A stretch of 64,000 nt of DNA, taken from Anniella stebbinsi (lineage: Eukaryota; Chordata; Lepidosauria; Squamata; Anniellidae). The notes under the pieces were generated by a model, which was not told the DNA's origin, searched no databases, and saw only the letters and a program-made list of their open reading frames with translations. The DNA is taken from assembly GCA_029215795.1 (NCBI GenBank), contig JARDYH010000003.1, positions 90,862,609-90,926,608 of the forward strand. The letters are read 5' to 3'. The translations under genes and the position numbers were made by a program. Each line of letters starts with the position of its first letter. Within the stretch, counting starts at the first letter, position 1. Below are positions 44,435-56,606 of the stretch, one piece after another.

Positions 44435-44550
44435 CATCGTTCAGTAGTAGAGTACATGCTTTGTATGTAAGGGGTCCCGTGTTCAATCTCTGATATTTTC
44501 TGTCAGTGATGGAACAGATGCCCATCAAAAGCCTTGGAGAGCTACACTCA
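44435..44550 (+). mobile_element. tRNA-derived SINE
   Basis: CAGTAGTAGAGTACATGCTT, then TGTATGTAAGGGGTCCCGTG and TTCAATCTCTG: the A-box/B-box arrangement of a tRNA-derived SINE. It is not a functional tRNA, since the acceptor stem and fold are incomplete. The copy at 60,105 is related. Confidence 0.65.
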
Positions 44551-44695
44551 GTTGCCATGTTCAGACAACATGCTAAGCCATGATGGTTAAGCATTTTGAA
44601 CTAACCATGACAGTTTAGTGTGTTGTGTGAATGGCATTTTTCCTAACCATGGTGGCTATATAACCATGGTTTAACCATGTCCATTAACCACTTGC
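44551..44695. repeat. CATGGTTAA-rich palindromic DNA-element relic
   Basis: Starts TGCCATGTTCAGACAACATG and contains several AACCATGG/CCATGGTT words. It is similar in style to the perfect hairpin at 61,935. Confidence 0.5.
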
Positions 44696-46635
44696 TGCAA
44701 AAGGGTTAGCTGTCCAGAGATCTGATTCATGTTTCTTATGTTCTAAGCTGCTGAACCAAGAATCCCCTGTATATTTGTAGGGACGGTTTCCTGCGTTACT
44801 ATCAGCTATTATAGAAACAACAGCCATACCACAGCCACAGGGAAAGATCCTAAAAGGGGGGGGGGGGAGAGGAGAGTCGATCAACTTGTTAAGTTATATT
44901 TGTGAGCTTAATAAAATTGTATACCTAGTTCATGGCAATTTTATTGACAAAGTGGCCTATAAATGATGTAAAGGAATAAATGTATGTAAATAGTGAGAGT
45001 TCCTGCCCAAAAGGATTATCATCAAAGATGGCCAAGGCAAACGTGAAAGAAGGAGGCAGGGCTTCCTAAGTAGCAGTGTGGATTGGGTAGGAGAAAATTT
45101 ACTCATAGCATAAAGTACAGAGGAAAAAATCTTATGTTTGCCCAAGAAAAGTCTGGAATGGCACAAGAGTGATCAGAGGCCAGTGAGCAAGCCTGAGAAA
45201 CAGCAGACTCTGCTCACCTTCTATGGTTCCTAGGTCCCAAATAGTTCTGAGCATGGCTTCCAGAAAACACCAAACGCTGAACATTATAGGGCTGATTTGC
45301 TGCTTGGACCTCAGAACTATTTCCCCCCTCTCCTGGTTGTTTAGAATCATCAGCTTCCATCCTAATTTGCCCGTTCTCCTGTCTTACACTACAGACTGCT
45401 TCCATGGACAAGAAAGGGTTGCTGTCCAATTTGTTCAGAGTAAATGCCTTTCTTTTGCAATCAAAACTTGTATAGATCCTTCTGACCTGCCTCAACTGAC
45501 AGACTTGGGGTCACCACCGATGGTTTCCACCTCCTGGCTAAGGTTCCAACAAGTAGGATATGATATGTTGAATGGCCCGGGGGAAGGGGGTGTTATCCAT
45601 TTCCAATTTTTTTCCAGAAATAAAGAATAAATATGAAAGTTAGTGCAGAACAGGACCATTACAACAGGAAGCAAAACTTAATTTTAAACAAGGAACAGGT
45701 CACCCCTGCCCCCTTCTTGAACACAAAAATACACCATACTGGCTAGTCCCAGTAGCAACTACCCTTATTTAATCTTTGACAAAATAGTTTGTCATTATTC
45801 CTGGTAAAAGTACAAGAGCAAAATGACAGCGAATCCTTCCCTAGGAAGTTATGCACTAGTGAAATCTTCAAACATCTGCCTTTAAGTTCTTTCTCTTCAT
45901 CTGAGCACATCTGAAACAGCTATTGTAGACACTCAGCCAAAACCAAATAAGAAAATCCTTATTCAGAAAGTAATTTGTTTGAAGCACAACATCTTTCGAG
46001 AAAGACCTGTAACTGCTCTTAGAGAAAACCTGTGACAACAGATAGACCTCCAAGAGAGAGAGAGAGAGGGGGGGGGGAGATTGAGACTGATTTCTGGTGA
46101 CAGATACTTGTAAAAAGATGTTGATATTTGCTAACCAGCAAAGAACGCATGGAGATTAAAATATCTTAACTTCCACCCAGATGTTCAAGAATCACAGACA
46201 ATTCCGGCAATGTCACACTTCGTTGTTTTCAGTAATTTTCACTCATGCGTGAAATGGCTGGAACTGTCTTTCTCTTTGAACTTCTTGGTAGAAGTTGGAT
46301 ATGTTAATATCCACTTGCTCTCGATTGGTTACCAAATGCCAACATCATTCAGGACACAATACTACGCAAGTTTAGACGGGAAAAAGTGCCAGAACTCACA
46401 GTGTTCCCTAAACAGCAACTTTTTTTTCCTGTCGAACCATAGGATTGCACTGCCAGTTTTATAACATTTGCTGCGGTTCCCTTACATATGCACTTTTGAA
46501 TGGGACAATGCAAGCTCAGGGTCGAACTACATGTTAAACTGGATCTCCATTTGTGGAGTTCCCAATGTACATTTATTTTTTTCAAAATGCAGGTGTGCCT
46601 CCCCCACCCCAAATTTGGATTGCCCCATGGCATAG
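44696..46635. other. intron 1 segment, no gene seen
   Basis: Contains a (GA)n/(G)n run near 46,052-46,080. The overlapping frames at 45,214-45,630 oppose each other and have no domain I recognise. Confidence 0.3.
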
Positions 46636-46957
46636 AGGAGCAAAGAGAATCTAACCCTATGTGAAATTCCCTTTCTGGATAAGCGTGTCAGAACTGTGCT
46701 CTTTCACCATGCAGAAGATCAGAAAAGTCAGTTAAGACTTGGTTATTTTAGTGAAGGCATTTTGCAGTAGCAATCTAAAGATAGCAGCTGTATGCTGCTG
46801 TTATGTCCTGTCCCTCTGCTGCAAATTTAGCCATTTTATTGTATTGTTTTCAATCATTTTCTATCTGTATACTGTTTTATTTTGTGAGCCACCTACTCAG
46901 AAAATAGGGGTGGTAGTGGAGCTGGGGCCATAATGCAGGATATAAATTCAATAATAG
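46636..46957 (+). mobile_element. L2-like LINE 3' end, degraded
   Basis: Remnant of the C-terminal words, with AGACTTGGTTATTTTAGTG, then a 3' UTR ending GGATATAAATTCAATAATAG. Heavily diverged. Confidence 0.5.
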
Positions 46958-47593
46958 ATATTCCCATCTATTCCGCAATGATTGTCAACTAGCTCCAACT
47001 ACAATTTCAGGCCTCTATTTCCAATGATTTGCCTACCCAGAACTTTTATTCCTGCAACTAGAGTTTTACATGCCCACAATTTAAAGACCGGATAATAAAG
47101 CCATTGGTTTATTTTAGGACAATGACATCCAGAGTGCCAAATTCAATTATTTTCATTTCAAGATATTAATTTGTTTGCTTGGAACCTGGTTACTGGAAAA
47201 GGGCAGCTTTTCAATGCTCATGTTCTCCTAACTACAACATTTTCAAGCATTTCCATAAGGAATCATAAACTGCAACAATTTTTTAAAGAGGTAGCAAGAG
47301 AGAGCACCCAATATTTAAGCACTCACTCATTCTACATGCTGTACCATGAATATTGAGCAATTATAACCAAGACTGTCAAGTATAAACCCCATAATTCCAA
47401 CACCATGAAATAAATTCACTCATCTATTAGCAACTAGGCTCTAGCTACTTAACTGATAAACACATATAAAATCATACATGCACAATCATGAGATGGAAGA
47501 GTGCCTTTATTAATTAGTTCCACTAATCTCAAGGAGATAAACCAGCAAACCTTTCAGAGTGGTGCCCTGCATCTGGCAAGACTTCGTTACAAC

Positions 47594-47938
47594 GGTCCCC
47601 TCTACAAGAATTCGGTTTGACGCCTGGTTGGCCGATTATGCGCATCTTCTCACAATCGCTTTTATGCCTAATCCCTATACACGAGAGGCGGTGAAGCGCA
47701 TTACCGGTTGTATGAAATGCGCTTTAAAGTTGTTCCATGTGGAGAATCGCTTGTTTACATGATCATAAGGCGCTTTAACTCCCGCGGTAAATTAAAACTC
47801 GCTATTTAACACGCATTCAATAATGCACATAATCGGACAGAAAAAGCACTTCGACCCCCGATTTGCGCTCCGTTCATGTGGAGGTAAAATCGGTAATGCA
47901 CTTTGAAAGAGCCTTAAATAGCTCTTGTAGAGGCACCC
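47594..47938 (-). mobile_element. GCGCATTA-rich MITE, copy 2 (reverse)
   Basis: 345 bp. Reads GGTCCCCTCTACAAG ... CTTGTAGAGGCACCC, the reverse of copy 1 at 11,479. The flanks AAC and AAT differ by one base, a possible eroded 3-bp duplication. Confidence 0.8.
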
Positions 47939-48599
47939 AATGTTTGCTATTTTTAGCCTTATGATACTCCTGTGGCATTAAGAGAAGAACTGAAAAGTTT
48001 CAGTTGTTTTTGAACTTTCACAAGCAATTCATCAGTATTTGGACTGAGCCTTCATTGAATTCCAGGTCAAGAATGAAAAAAACAGACATTGTTAGTTGCA
48101 GAAAATTCAAAAACGTCACCTGCAGTTAGACAATGCACACTGCTAAAACAGTCGGAGAGAGATAACATGGGAGTGTAGCACAAGAAAGACCTGGGTCTAC
48201 AGGAAGAAAGGCTGTATGCAATTTCGGGGATTTATGATTCAACAACACATAAGCCCTATTATACCTAACACTGGGATAGATGTTTCAAGCAGTCAGAACA
48301 TTACAGAGCAAGCTGCCATTCCTGGCTTGAGGCAATTCTGTCTTGGTACAAAGAGGAAGACTGGATCACAAACAGTTTGTATTGGAAACACGGCAATACA
48401 AGTAAATGGGACGCTGGGTTTACTTCTAGGAAGGGCTGCATATCTGATCCACTGAAGTAAGTAGCAGGCTTCTTAACAATTTAAGCCAAAGAGCCTCAGG
48501 TGCAAAGCACACTTTCATACATACTGGGGGACGGGTGTCCACCAGTTTTCCTGGCTCACTGCATCCACCTGTTCTAATTCACACACGGCCCTAGAGGAT

Positions 48600-48978
48600 C
48601 CCCTGAAGGGGCCTTTATAGAGAGATGCACAAGGGGCTGTGCCTTAGTGTGCATATTCTGGAGAGGCCTTTGTCCATAATGCCACCTTCAGAGGCGTGTG
48701 TGGTGGTGATCCAGGAGAGGGTGTTTTCGGTGGCTGTTCCTAGGCTGTGAAAAACCTTCCCAAGGGAGACTAATTTCAGCCCCTCTTTGTTGTCCTTTTA
48801 CTAGCAAGCAAATACCAGTTTATGCAAGAAGACCTTTGGCCTGTAAGTGAGTCTGTTGGGCATGGTACTGTTTTTAGTTTTTTATTCTGTTTGTTATGTT
48901 TTCATTGTATTTTAATGTATTGTTTTAATCAATTTTAATTGTGCTTTTAAATCCAACCATTTGTGAATAAAATTTACA
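48600..48978 (+). mobile_element. L2-like LINE 3' end, degraded
   Basis: GTGTTTTCGGTGGCTGTTCC and TAGGCTGTGAAAAACC decode to VFSVAVPRL then a stop, the eroded APRLW motif. A TTTTAATGTATTGTTTTAAT-type 3' UTR follows. Confidence 0.55.
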
Positions 48979-49323
48979 GAGAAACACCGGAAGAAAAAGA
49001 AGTTCAGACATATACACATAGGCTCACCTCAGTTCTGGATTAAATAAACAGATTTAACACTAGGATTGCTGTTCTAGTCACCTAACTGGCACTTTTAATA
49101 AAGTATAATGCACAGTACTATGTTTTCTCTCCAAACAGCTCTGTTAAGTAGGATCACTTCTATTTTACTGATAAGAAACTAAGGCCTAAAGATGCCCAAT
49201 CTTCCAAGGCCATCCCAATAATCCTCTTACACAGGAGGGCTTTATAAAATGGGCCATAATGTCTCTTATTGCATAATTCACTGATCACCAAAACAAGACT
49301 TAGAATGAGATACACACACCCAG

Positions 49324-49469
49324 CAGCCTTCATCAACATCAGCACCTTCCAGATGGGCTATACTACAACCTCACATCATACCCAGCCAGCATATTACTGA
49401 CCATGCTGGCTGGGGTGTGATGGACATTGCAGTTCACTACATCTGGAGGTTACTAGGTTGGGAAAGGCT
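49324..49469. mobile_element. MITE, AGCCTTCCCCAACCTGG family, copy 4
   Basis: Ends AGCCTTCATCAACATC and TAGGTTGGGAAAGGCT, with the middle GACCATGCTGGCTGGGG. Confidence 0.6.
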
Positions 49470-50129
49470 CCTCTGTTCTTCTAAACTGTTCAGCATTTTG
49501 GGCTGTGAGCAATCCTAAGCACATTGGTTAATAATTGCACTAAAATCAGTAGAATTTACTTGCAAGTAAACATAAAGAAAATTCAGGCCAGGGCTTGAGC
49601 ACTGAAAACTTTGTTTCAAAGGAATTAAAATGTTATGGCACCAATCCAGCTTTCGTTGCAGGCCACTAGTTATTGTATATGTAACAACTAGTGGCCCCAA
49701 ATAAATGCATACGTCCCCATCAAGAGTCACATCCAGCCAGCAACTGGAGGATCATGATCAGAACGTGTTACATTATGTGTATTCAGCTATGCAGGCAGAA
49801 GATTTTTCTGCATATGGAACTTTCTTGCTGGAGTACAGCACATGTCTGCAGCCCCAGCTACAAATTCATAGTGTCAAGCTCTGCATCAGACACTGATACT
49901 GTGAAGATCCAAACTCTAGTAAAGAATCTGCTGGCAGGATTCTCAGAGTGGAAAGTGGTCCTACGAAGTTATATAACTAACTGATAGGAGACACGGGCTT
50001 CATCCTACACTTGCCCCCAGCTTATAGTTGTGCATGGCTCATTCTGCTAATTCTCCAATCTGCATAAGACTGTCTATTGTGCATCTCTAGCACTGTTCTG
50101 TTGAGTGGGGATGCTGTGGATAAACACAG

Positions 50130-50670
50130 ACTTTCCCCACTATTTACTTTTATTCATATTATCATTTTTACCCCATTTCCCCCCTCTGAGTGGCTAACAA
50201 AATTCAACAAACTGTCCAAAATAAAATGAGAATAATTTCCATTAAAATCATAAGACACCTGCAAACAGCATAAGAAAAAAAAAAGTTGAAAGCCAGCCAA
50301 TGAACAAAATAAAGCAACAAAGTTAAAACCTTGCTAAAAAGAAGAAGTCTTCAAGTGCTGGCAGTACACCAGTAATGATGATGCAGGGAGTTCCATCTAT
50401 GATGTGCTAGCATATGAAAGTATTTCCCATGGGCCCTTTAGCTATTCCCCAAGCTCCTCCTAGACTAAGGGTCTTAAGAACACCTGGATCCATGTGACCA
50501 CACAGTCCATTTTTCAGGGTCAAATTATCCCCCATGTTAATCACTCCACATTTTAAGATCAGGAGTGTCCTGCTTTCTCTATGAAGTACAAAAGGCTTTG
50601 ACAGGGCCTTCTTGGTACTGACAGTGCGACTTTTATTCAGTTGTAGCAACCTGGACAAAACCCAAGGTCC
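50130..50670 (-). mobile_element. LINE 3' end, reverse, strongly degraded
   Basis: The AT-rich tail side with GAGTGGCTAACAAAATTC is followed by sequence resembling the C-terminal region of the 18,223 fragment (AAGAAGTCTTCAAGTGCTGG, GCAGGGAGTTCCATC). No intact frame. Confidence 0.4.
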
Positions 50671-52094
50671 CTGGATGTTTAAAAAGGTTTTAATTCTGTA
50701 ACTTTATCTTTTCGGATTTGCTATCACACTGATGTGCCTGCTGATTTAAATATTTTATAGCATTTTCTTTAAGATATTTATAATTTCAATAATACTGTGC
50801 AGCATTCTGAGTACCCTTTGCAGAAAAAAACAGTCCAATGTGTCTAGCATAGCACACTGCCCCATATGTATGTATATAATATCTATTATATTCGTCTGGA
50901 ATGTCACTATTTATAAAATAAATTCCCAAATTTACAAGAATAGCCTTAGTATTCTGGGCAGAAATGTGATATGAAACTGCAGACAACTACATTTTAAATG
51001 CAAGGAGTGAAGCCTCTGAGGTAGTCCATTTGGCCATCTACGCTTTTGTTATTCTTAGGGAAAAGTGGCCCTTTGTTCTCTTCCTTCTGCAGATGGAAGG
51101 ACAGAGCAACTGCCAAAAGGCATTCGGATTTGCTTAGCTGGATCAGACCATCTGAACTGGTGCTCTCCCTGTGGTAATGGCCAAACCCCTCTTTGCATTT
51201 CAAGCCCTAGTCCAAAACACACAGAGCTGAATGGCACATGGCAGTGGCAACTAATCATGACCAGGTGTTAGCTATTTCCCAGAAACCATGTGATTTTTAA
51301 AACCGTCTTTTCTCTTAGTGTTATCATGTGTACCCAACAGATTCCTTGTTGCAGATCGATTCAACGTGCTTTTTACAACATTTGCAATAAATGTTTTAGA
51401 CAATTAAAATTGTAGTTGTGTTGTTTGTTTACAGAACTCCTTTCTTTGAAGAATGCAATAATGCAATTACTGCCGAGAGCAGGTCTCAAATGTAACTATA
51501 CACAAAAATGAACGTGGAGTGAGAGAAGATTAAGTGATTTTGTTTTCAATAGGATGTTTGATTTTTGCCAGCCATCATTATCAAAGATATGTAAAGCTTC
51601 CACTAGATCAACAAAACCAAACAATTTACTACATAATACCAGTTTACTCTTTACATCAGAGTGATGAATATTGCATTTAAAGTAATTCTTCTTATTGTCT
51701 TAACAGATGAGCTTGCCACAGATCTTTCAGGATATACTTTCTGATGAAGCTATTTCATGTTTTTAATCTCTCTCCTTGCATGTTCACTAAAAGTACAAAA
51801 CAAGAATAAATTTGGAAACATTTCACACACAAAATATAGCAGGACTCAATCGTACGGATCAAGATGCACAGTAATCTATATTCATGGTGCTGTCAACCTG
51901 ACAGCCTGCGTGCCAGACCAGGCCACGAAGCAATTTTATTTGGTCCCACCAAATCGTAATCAAGGTTTCATTTAAAAAAAAAAAAAAAAGCCCACAATTT
52001 TATTTCTTAAGAAAAGAAAACTGTTCTCTTTTGGGTTTTGTATGAAATACCTGAGCACACACGACCCATACCTTTAAAGTCCCCTAGTGATAGT
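50671..52094. other. intron 1 segment, no gene seen
   Basis: AT-rich, with a 17-nt A run near 51,973. No assignable feature. Confidence 0.3.
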
Positions 52095-52514
52095 CAGGGC
52101 TGTGCAGAGGGGGTGGGGTAGTGTGGCCAGTTGGCCCTGGGCCCACGATTTTGAGGGGGCACTCCAACAAGGAGGACCCACCCTAGCTTACGCTACTGCT
52201 TCCGTAGCATAAGGAGCCCATCGAGAAGCGAGGAGACCGCCTTGCGGAAACAGCGCAGAAGCCGTCCATCGTGAATGCCATGGTCAGACGACAAGCTCCA
52301 GAAGGCCATATGCTGCATGCGGGGTGGGGATATATGTGCCTTGAGGTGTTGTAGAACAGGCTTAATAGAACAGGCTTAATATGAAGGTGTTATGTAGAAC
52401 GGACATGTTGGTGGGCACGTCCCCTTGGGGCGGCCATGTTGTTCTCCTTTTTTGAAATGGGGGACACACACTTCCCATCTGGCTTGGGCAAATTACCAGC
52501 TCTGCACGGCCCTG
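52095..52514 (+). mobile_element. hAT-like non-autonomous element
   Basis: 420 bp with terminal inverted repeats CAGGGCTGTGCAGAG / CTCTGCACGGCCCTG (14 of 15 match) and a perfect 8-bp duplication GTGATAGT (52087-52094, 52515-52522). CAG...CTG ends and an 8-bp duplication are the hAT signature. It carries a segment (about 52,400-52,465) in reverse that matches the repeat at 63,000. Confidence 0.88.
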
Positions 52515-52573
52515 GTGATAGTTGGTGATGACTTGTCCACACTTCTGCTCTCCCCACAAATAGCTGTCTAGAG

Positions 52574-52709
52574 CAGGGGTGGGCAACTTACGGTCCTCCA
52601 CCTATTTCAGCCTACAACTCCTATAAACCCTAGCCCACATAGACAATGGTGAAGGCTCATGGGAGTTGAAGACGTTATCATCTGGATAGCCACAAGTTGT
52701 CCACTCTTG
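52574..52709 (+). mobile_element. hAT-like MITE, complete copy
   Basis: 136 bp with ends CAGGGGTGGGCAACTT / AAGTTGTCCACTCTTG and a perfect 8-bp duplication GTCTAGAG (52566-52573, 52710-52717). This fixes the family to which the copies at 15,651 and 22,878 belong. Confidence 0.88.
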
Positions 52710-52845
52710 GTCTAGAGAACAGAAAGCCCACTGAGAATACAAAAGCTGCAATCCTTAACTAGAAAAAAGCAGATAAACCTTTGCTGGGGGGGGGAGATAT
52801 AATCATTTGTGTCCCCACCCCCACCCCAGGAAGAAAAGACTACCT

Positions 52846-53032
52846 CCTGATGGCTATATGGACCACCAGTAGCAGAGGCAGTAAGCCGATATACATCAGT
52901 TGCTGAGGAATATGGGTGGGAGGATGCTGTTGCAATCGTGTCCTGCTTGTGGGTTCCTGGTTGACAGCTGGGTGGCCGCTGTGTGAACAGAATGCCTGAC
53001 TAGATGGACCCTTGGTTTGATCCATCATGGCT
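52846..53032 (+). mobile_element. CR1/L2-like LINE 3' end, split by element B
   Basis: Same family as 3,529: TGATGGCTATATGGACCACC, then CCCTTGGTTTGATCCATCAT. The tail resumes at 53,360 with TCTCCTTATGTTCTTAAG. Confidence 0.8.
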
Positions 53033-53351
53033 AGGCTAACCATCTGAAAAGGAGGACAGGGCTCCTGTAATTTTAACAGTTGTAGAGAAAAGGGAATTTC
53101 AGCCAGTGTCATTTGTATGCAATTAGTTCCTGGTGATATTCCCTCTTCATCACAACTGTTAAAGTTGCAGGCACTATACTAGAGTGACCATATACAAAAG
53201 AAGGCAAGGCCCCTGCAACTTTAACTGTTGTGATAAAGAGGGAATTTCACCAGGAACTAATTGCATAGAAATGACACTGGCTGAAATTCCCTTTTCTCTA
53301 CAACTGTTAAAGTTACATGAGCCCTGTCCTCCTTTTCAGATGGTCAGCCTA
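53033..53351 (+). mobile_element. palindromic hAT-like element, copy B
   Basis: 319 bp with ends TAGGCTAACCATCTG / CAGATGGTCAGCCTA and a perfect 8-bp duplication ATCATGGC (53025-53032, 53352-53359). Arms and centre correspond to copy A at 10,863. It inserted into the tail of a LINE copy, so it is younger than that LINE. Confidence 0.9.
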
Positions 53352-53385
53352 ATCATGGCTCTCCTTATGTTCTTAAGAGTATCAC

Positions 53386-55067
53386 ATTTTTTCCCTTCCA
53401 CCAAGTACAGAACAAGAAACAGTGGCCTTAAATGACAGATACTAAATATTAGAAATTACAAGAATGGATTAGTACTAGAACCAGGGGGCTATGCAAGTTG
53501 AAAAATCTCTTTTTCTTTGAAAAAAACTGCAAGAAAAGGGTGGATAAACTTCTGTTGTCAATGCTTTGTCAATGCACTGCTTAATGCCAGGGGATACTAT
53601 TAGCTTCAACCCAGCTCCAATTCTAAATGCAGGCCTGTCTTCCTTGAGTGTTCATTCTTGCTTGTAGATGCTCGAACCTGTGCCTCCAAGATTCACATCC
53701 CAATTCAAAGGTAATGGAGTTAAGAGCCAAATCTACACGTTCAGCCTATGAAAAGATTGCCTCAACAGGATTTTAAAGGATGTTAAAAACAGATTTTTGG
53801 AGGTTAGCTCTTCTAGTAATGGCTAGTAGCCAATTGCGACCCCTAGGTTAAGAGTACTATGCCTTTAAATACCAACAAATGGGAAGACTTTTGCCTTCAG
53901 CCTGGCCTACAAGCCTCCCAGAATCATCTGTCTTACCACTATGCTGGACCACATCCAGATTGGTTAATGCTATTATATGTACAATACAAACTACTGAGCA
54001 TGAATGTATGTCATGAACATGCACACACAATGCACAAATCCCCTTACAACAGTTTTTCATATTTAAGTATTATGGCCAAAACACATCAAGAAGTTAATGA
54101 AAACAGCAATGGATGTCCAAAAGCCCGCAAGTGCTTTTAATGGTTAAAAAACCCCCTCTTCTTTCTTGAAGCCTGAAGAGAAGTGTATTTCAGAGTATAT
54201 ATCCCATATCCTGTGTACAAACCACATAGAAGTTCAGATATCCTCCCCAATGAGATCCATCTTATAGAAAGTGACTTTGCAGAACTGCAGTCTGTATCAC
54301 AGAAAGATACTTGGGATAACAAACAAACAAACACCAAACATTAACCGCACAGGAGAAACTACACCTCTCTCTGGAAGAAGCACAAAAGGAAACAGTATTC
54401 AACACATACTTCACAACAATGAAGTAGCAAAGTTCTATGGGTTAAAAGCATTTTAAAAATTAACTTCTAAACAAACCCACTCGCTGACTTATTCATTTTG
54501 ATGTACTACTATGAAGCACAGGTATATTTGAAGTTTTTTGTTTTTTTTTAAGGTGGCTTTACTTCTTTAAAACATCAGACCAATAGCATATACAAAACTC
54601 CCAACTTTTTATGCACTTCTAACTCTTGTCCCAATACAGTTGAAAATTATATAGACCAAGCAGACACTCAGCTAACAAAACTATGTGCTGGATCAAGAAC
54701 CCAGATTGACCTTTCTCTTAAGTTCAATGGACTTTGACCATTGCATTATTGGAAGTTCAATTTGTTTTAAAAACAAACTATTCCATCATTTCAAGTTAGG
54801 CTTACTTTACCACTTCACATTTGGAATTTAAAATAGGAATGCATGCGTCTAAAACAGATATTAGATTCATATCATGTCTGCAAATCTTGTAACAAAGGCT
54901 GCCCCCACTCTCCATGTTTCTGTCCACACAGCCAGGTCACAAAGTTACTGTTGTGGGTTATAGTGAAGGGACGGGGAAGAGGAGGGACATTTTAACCTGA
55001 AAGTTCTCTTACTAAAACATTTGAGAATTACCAATGAAGAAGGTGCAACAGCACATATCCTAACAGT
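53386..55067. other. intron 1 segment near promoter, no gene seen
   Basis: AT-rich intronic DNA without an assignable repeat. The short frames lack domains I recognise. Confidence 0.3.
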
Positions 55068-55145
55068 ACAATCCTATGCATGATTACTTTAAAGTCCAAT
55101 GAAGCTTAATGGGGGCTTACTCCCAAGAGCACATAAAACTGCAGC
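55068..55145. repeat. AATCCTATAC-type short palindromic repeat
   Basis: ACAATCCTATGCATGATTAC, then CAATGAAGCTTAATGGGGGC and TTACTCCCAAGAGCAC: the short family of 15,455 and 23,642. Confidence 0.6.
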
Positions 55146-55232
55146 ACAAAACATACTTATGCCTCAACTTCTTAGAAGGAAGGTAAAGCTGAGAGAACAT
55201 ATTTCAAGCGGCACTGGGAATCCTGGGTAGTT

Positions 55233-55587
55233 GGCCTCCTCCACACGAGACGTTTAATGAGCCTTGAAGGCTCATTATAAATTTTACCTACACACGAGCG
55301 GAGCGCAAAACGGGCGTACAGGCGCGTTATCTCCCCGATAATGCGCATTTTCGAACGCGCGTTAAATAGCGACTTTTATTTTGCTCCGGCCGTTAAAGCG
55401 CATTTTCGCTGTGTGAACAAGCGATTATGCGCATTAACTACCTGTAAAGTGCTTTTTGGGCATCTTTTAATGCGCTTCGCCGCTTCTCGCCGCCTCCCGT
55501 GCAGAGGGATTAGGCGTAAATGCGCCTCCGCGAAAATGCGCATAATCCCCGAACCGGGCGAAAAAGCGCATCCTTGTGGAGGGGGCC
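55233..55587 (+). mobile_element. GCGCATTA-rich MITE, copy 3
   Basis: 355 bp with ends GGCCTCCTCCACACGAG / TCCTTGTGGAGGGGGCC and a body with GAGCGGAGCGCAAAACGGGC and at least eight AATGCGC/GCGCATT words. It retains more CpG than copies 1 and 2, so it is probably younger. It explains the 141-codon plus-strand frame and its minus-strand shadows. Confidence 0.82.
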
Positions 55588-56425
55588 TAAGACCACAATG
55601 TAAACACGGACATACACTTGAAAACCAAACCAACGGACTATGTACATCCATGAGGCTTTGGGGGGGGGGGGGTGAAGGTGACTTAGCACATGTACCAATC
55701 TCCCATTACAAAACAACAACCCATCCTCCGCTCCGAATTCACCAACAACCCTTTTTACCAGATTAGAAAGGCCTCGAAACAACCAATTTAATGAGCAAAT
55801 GGAAACAACCACATCCATTTTGGGACACGTATGCGAGACTTAGAAATGAACCACAGCTTTGCCCTTTAGCTGCCCCTGCTCCTAGTCACCTTTCTCAACC
55901 TCTCCTATATCCCACACACAGGCTTCACACACCCTATTCCCCCCCCACACACACACACACCCATTGCACCCCACACTTCAACTGTGCACCATGAGCAACA
56001 ATGGGAGGGAGAAAGAAAGAAACGGGAGGATACAGAAATCGAGACCCTTTCTGATGTACACAGCATCTGTTCTATACATGCCCACTTTCTTTCTCGCTCC
56101 CCCCGGGCAGCTTCCTAATATTTTCTGCTCTACTCGAAACAGAAGCAGCTCTGGTTTTTCCCCACAGCTATGGCCTCGGCTGATGGCTCGTGGTGGTGAA
56201 GGGGGTGCGCGCGTGGAGAGAAAGAGATCCCCCAGATGACCTCCCCGTAGGTGTGACAGTGCACCAAAGTGGAGCGAGTCTCCTTTCTCCCAACCTTCCC
56301 ACCATCCTCTGAAAGACCCTTTGCTGACTTAGGGAGGGGGTGGGGAGGCTATGGGGAAGCTTTCTCAGGGAAGGGGGGGGGGAGAAAAAACACGGCTTCC
56401 CTCTGCCCTTCGCGTGCGCACTCAC

Positions 56426-56595
56426 CTCTGCGCGCGTCTCTAAGCCGGCTGCCCTCGCTCTCACGGCACTGCCCGCCTGCCTGCCTGCAGCCCGAGCATC
56501 TGACCGCTTCCTTCCCCCTCCTGCGCCTCTAATGGATGAGGAGAGGGAGGGGGGAGGCGGCAGGAGCAGGAGGGAGCTCTGTGTTTACTAGCCGG
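56426..56595 (-). other. STK38L: probable STK38L exon 1 (5' UTR, non-coding); right edge approximate
   Basis: On the minus strand the sequence ends in CGCGCAGAG|GTGAGTGCGC, a strong splice donor at 56,426/56,425 inside the CpG island and downstream of the CCAAT and TCTCGCGAGA elements. It has no in-frame role in the protein, since exon 2 has its own acceptor 11 nt before the ATG. Known NDR2 genes also begin with a non-coding exon. The transcription start is inferred only. Confidence 0.6.
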
Positions 56596-56596
56596 T

Positions 56597-56606
56597 TCTC
56601 GCGAGA
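56597..56606. promoter_or_regulatory. TCTCGCGAGA promoter element
   Basis: A perfect 10-bp palindrome close to the inferred start site. This CGCG element is known from CpG-island promoters of constitutively expressed vertebrate genes. Confidence 0.65.

Noticed and set aside
55341..55766. 141-codon plus-strand frame near the promoter
   Set aside because: Most of it lies in the GCGCATTA-rich MITE and has no domain I recognise.
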